Origin: Halobacillus halophilus
GTDB taxonomy: Bacteria; Bacillota; Bacilli; Bacillales; Halobacillaceae
Assembly: GCF_020171985.1 (NCBI RefSeq)
Contig: NZ_JAIVAL010000014.1
Location: 1-64,000 of the forward strand
Reading direction: 5' to 3'
Length of the DNA stretch: 64,000 bases
The position numbers were made by a program, and so were the translations under genes. The first letter of the stretch is position 1; the number at the start of each line of letters is the position of its first letter. Shown piece after piece: positions 63,571 to 64,000 of this stretch. A model generated the notes under the pieces. It was not told the origin of the DNA, did no database searches, and saw nothing but the letters and a program-made list of their open reading frames with translations.

Positions 63571-64000
63571 GCGTATCTTCCCAGGCTTCCACTTTCTTGA
63601 TTTGTCCATCTTCCATATCTACGATTTTAAACTGTAATTTATCTTCCGATACAATGGTTCCTTCCCTAGCATCATAATCACGGGTATATATCCAGCCTGA
63701 GATCGTATCAATATCTTCATGATCTAAGTCTAATTCAAAAAATTCGTTGATATCCTGAATAGATGTTTTTCCTTCCAGAAGGAAGTGTCCATTTTTCAGC
63801 CGCTTGATTTCCCGTTCTTCTTCGTGATCAAATTCATCCCGAATTTCCCCCACGATTTCTTCGAGAATATCTTCTACCGTCACGATGCCAGATGTTCCAC
63901 CATACTCATCCATCAGTACGACCATATGCGTACGATCCTTTTGCATTTTCACAAGCAAATCATGAATTGGCACATTTTCAAACACCTTCATAACCGGACG
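63566..64000 (-). CDS. CBS and CorC domain membrane protein, C-terminal part
   Basis: The frame stays open to the window edge, so only the C-terminal 144 residues are seen. The end of a CBS pair ([33 protein letters not shown]) is followed by a CorC/HlyC transporter-associated domain ([20 protein letters not shown], then [10 protein letters not shown] and [20 protein letters not shown]). The missing N-terminus should be a DUF21 (CNNM) membrane domain. B. subtilis relatives include YrkA, YqhB and YugS; a role in magnesium export is established for some. Confidence 0.88.
   Translation of the reverse strand, partial: RPVMKVFENVPIHDLLVKMQKDRTHMVVLMDEYGGTSGIVTVEDILEEIVGEIRDEFDHEEEREIKRLKNGHFLLEGKTSIQDINEFFELDLDHEDIDTISGWIYTRDYDAREGTIVSEDKLQFKIVDMEDGQIKKVEAWEDTQ

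Overview
The window looks like the chromosome of a moderately halophilic or halotolerant, endospore-forming member of the Bacillaceae (a Halobacillus-like genus fits best; this is inferred from content, not from a marker-gene comparison). Gene order follows the Bacillus subtilis ylb-cta-pycA-ftsW-yla-ykt-speA-SR1-pdh-rnjA-ktrC and ykuTUV neighbourhoods. Sporulation-linked genes (ylbJ, ylaJ, sepM/ylbL), a BCCT compatible-solute carrier, a KtrC potassium-channel subunit and an MscS channel fit a spore former in variable salinity. No rRNA, tRNA, prophage, insertion-sequence transposase or CRISPR array was seen.

Layout. 0.3-13 kb: rpmF, yceD, tmcAL, sepM, ylbK, ylbJ, coaD, rsmD, ylbG, ylbF, ylbD and small unknown genes, then a CBS protein, a YugN-like protein, an AI-2E-family permease and a GNAT acetyltransferase. 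13-20 kb: caa3 cytochrome oxidase cluster ctaB-ctaC-D-E-F, ctaG and ctaM, all on the minus strand. 20-30 kb: pycA, ftsW, ylaN, glsA, ylaL, ylaJ, ylaI, ylaH, ylaF and an inositol-monophosphatase-family gene. 30-39 kb: ykzI, yktB, yktA, a nitronate-monooxygenase-like gene, speA, the dual-function SR1/SR1P gene, a deacetylase lipoprotein, an aromatic-acid-exporter-family gene and the BCCT carrier. 40-51 kb: pdhA-D, ykyA, def, a Cof-type HAD phosphatase, rpoY and rnjA. 51-64 kb: pyruvate oxidase, ktrC, cydAB, a heterodimeric ABC exporter, ykuV, ahpA, ykuT and the end of a CBS/CorC-type membrane protein.

How it works together. Much of the window concerns the pyruvate node and respiration: pyruvate dehydrogenase, pyruvate carboxylase, pyruvate oxidase and two terminal oxidases (caa3 and bd). 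A Rex-type operator precedes cydA and a related palindrome lies upstream of ctaB, suggesting shared redox control. The SR1 promoter carries a cre-like site and two CcpN-like boxes, linking it to carbon status.

The least ordinary content is non-coding. Six copies (three full, three broken) of a roughly 600-700 bp element sit in the intergenic gaps at 0.1, 20.5, 30.6, 39.3, 47.4 and 54.2 kb. Full copies have two distinguishable ends sharing an inverted core, and enclose two oppositely oriented long-hairpin modules whose stems differ between copies yet keep their pairing. I do not recognise it as a named family; its architecture resembles a BIME (paired REP elements). One broken copy lies between ctaB and pycA, where B. 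subtilis carries ctaA, which is missing here.
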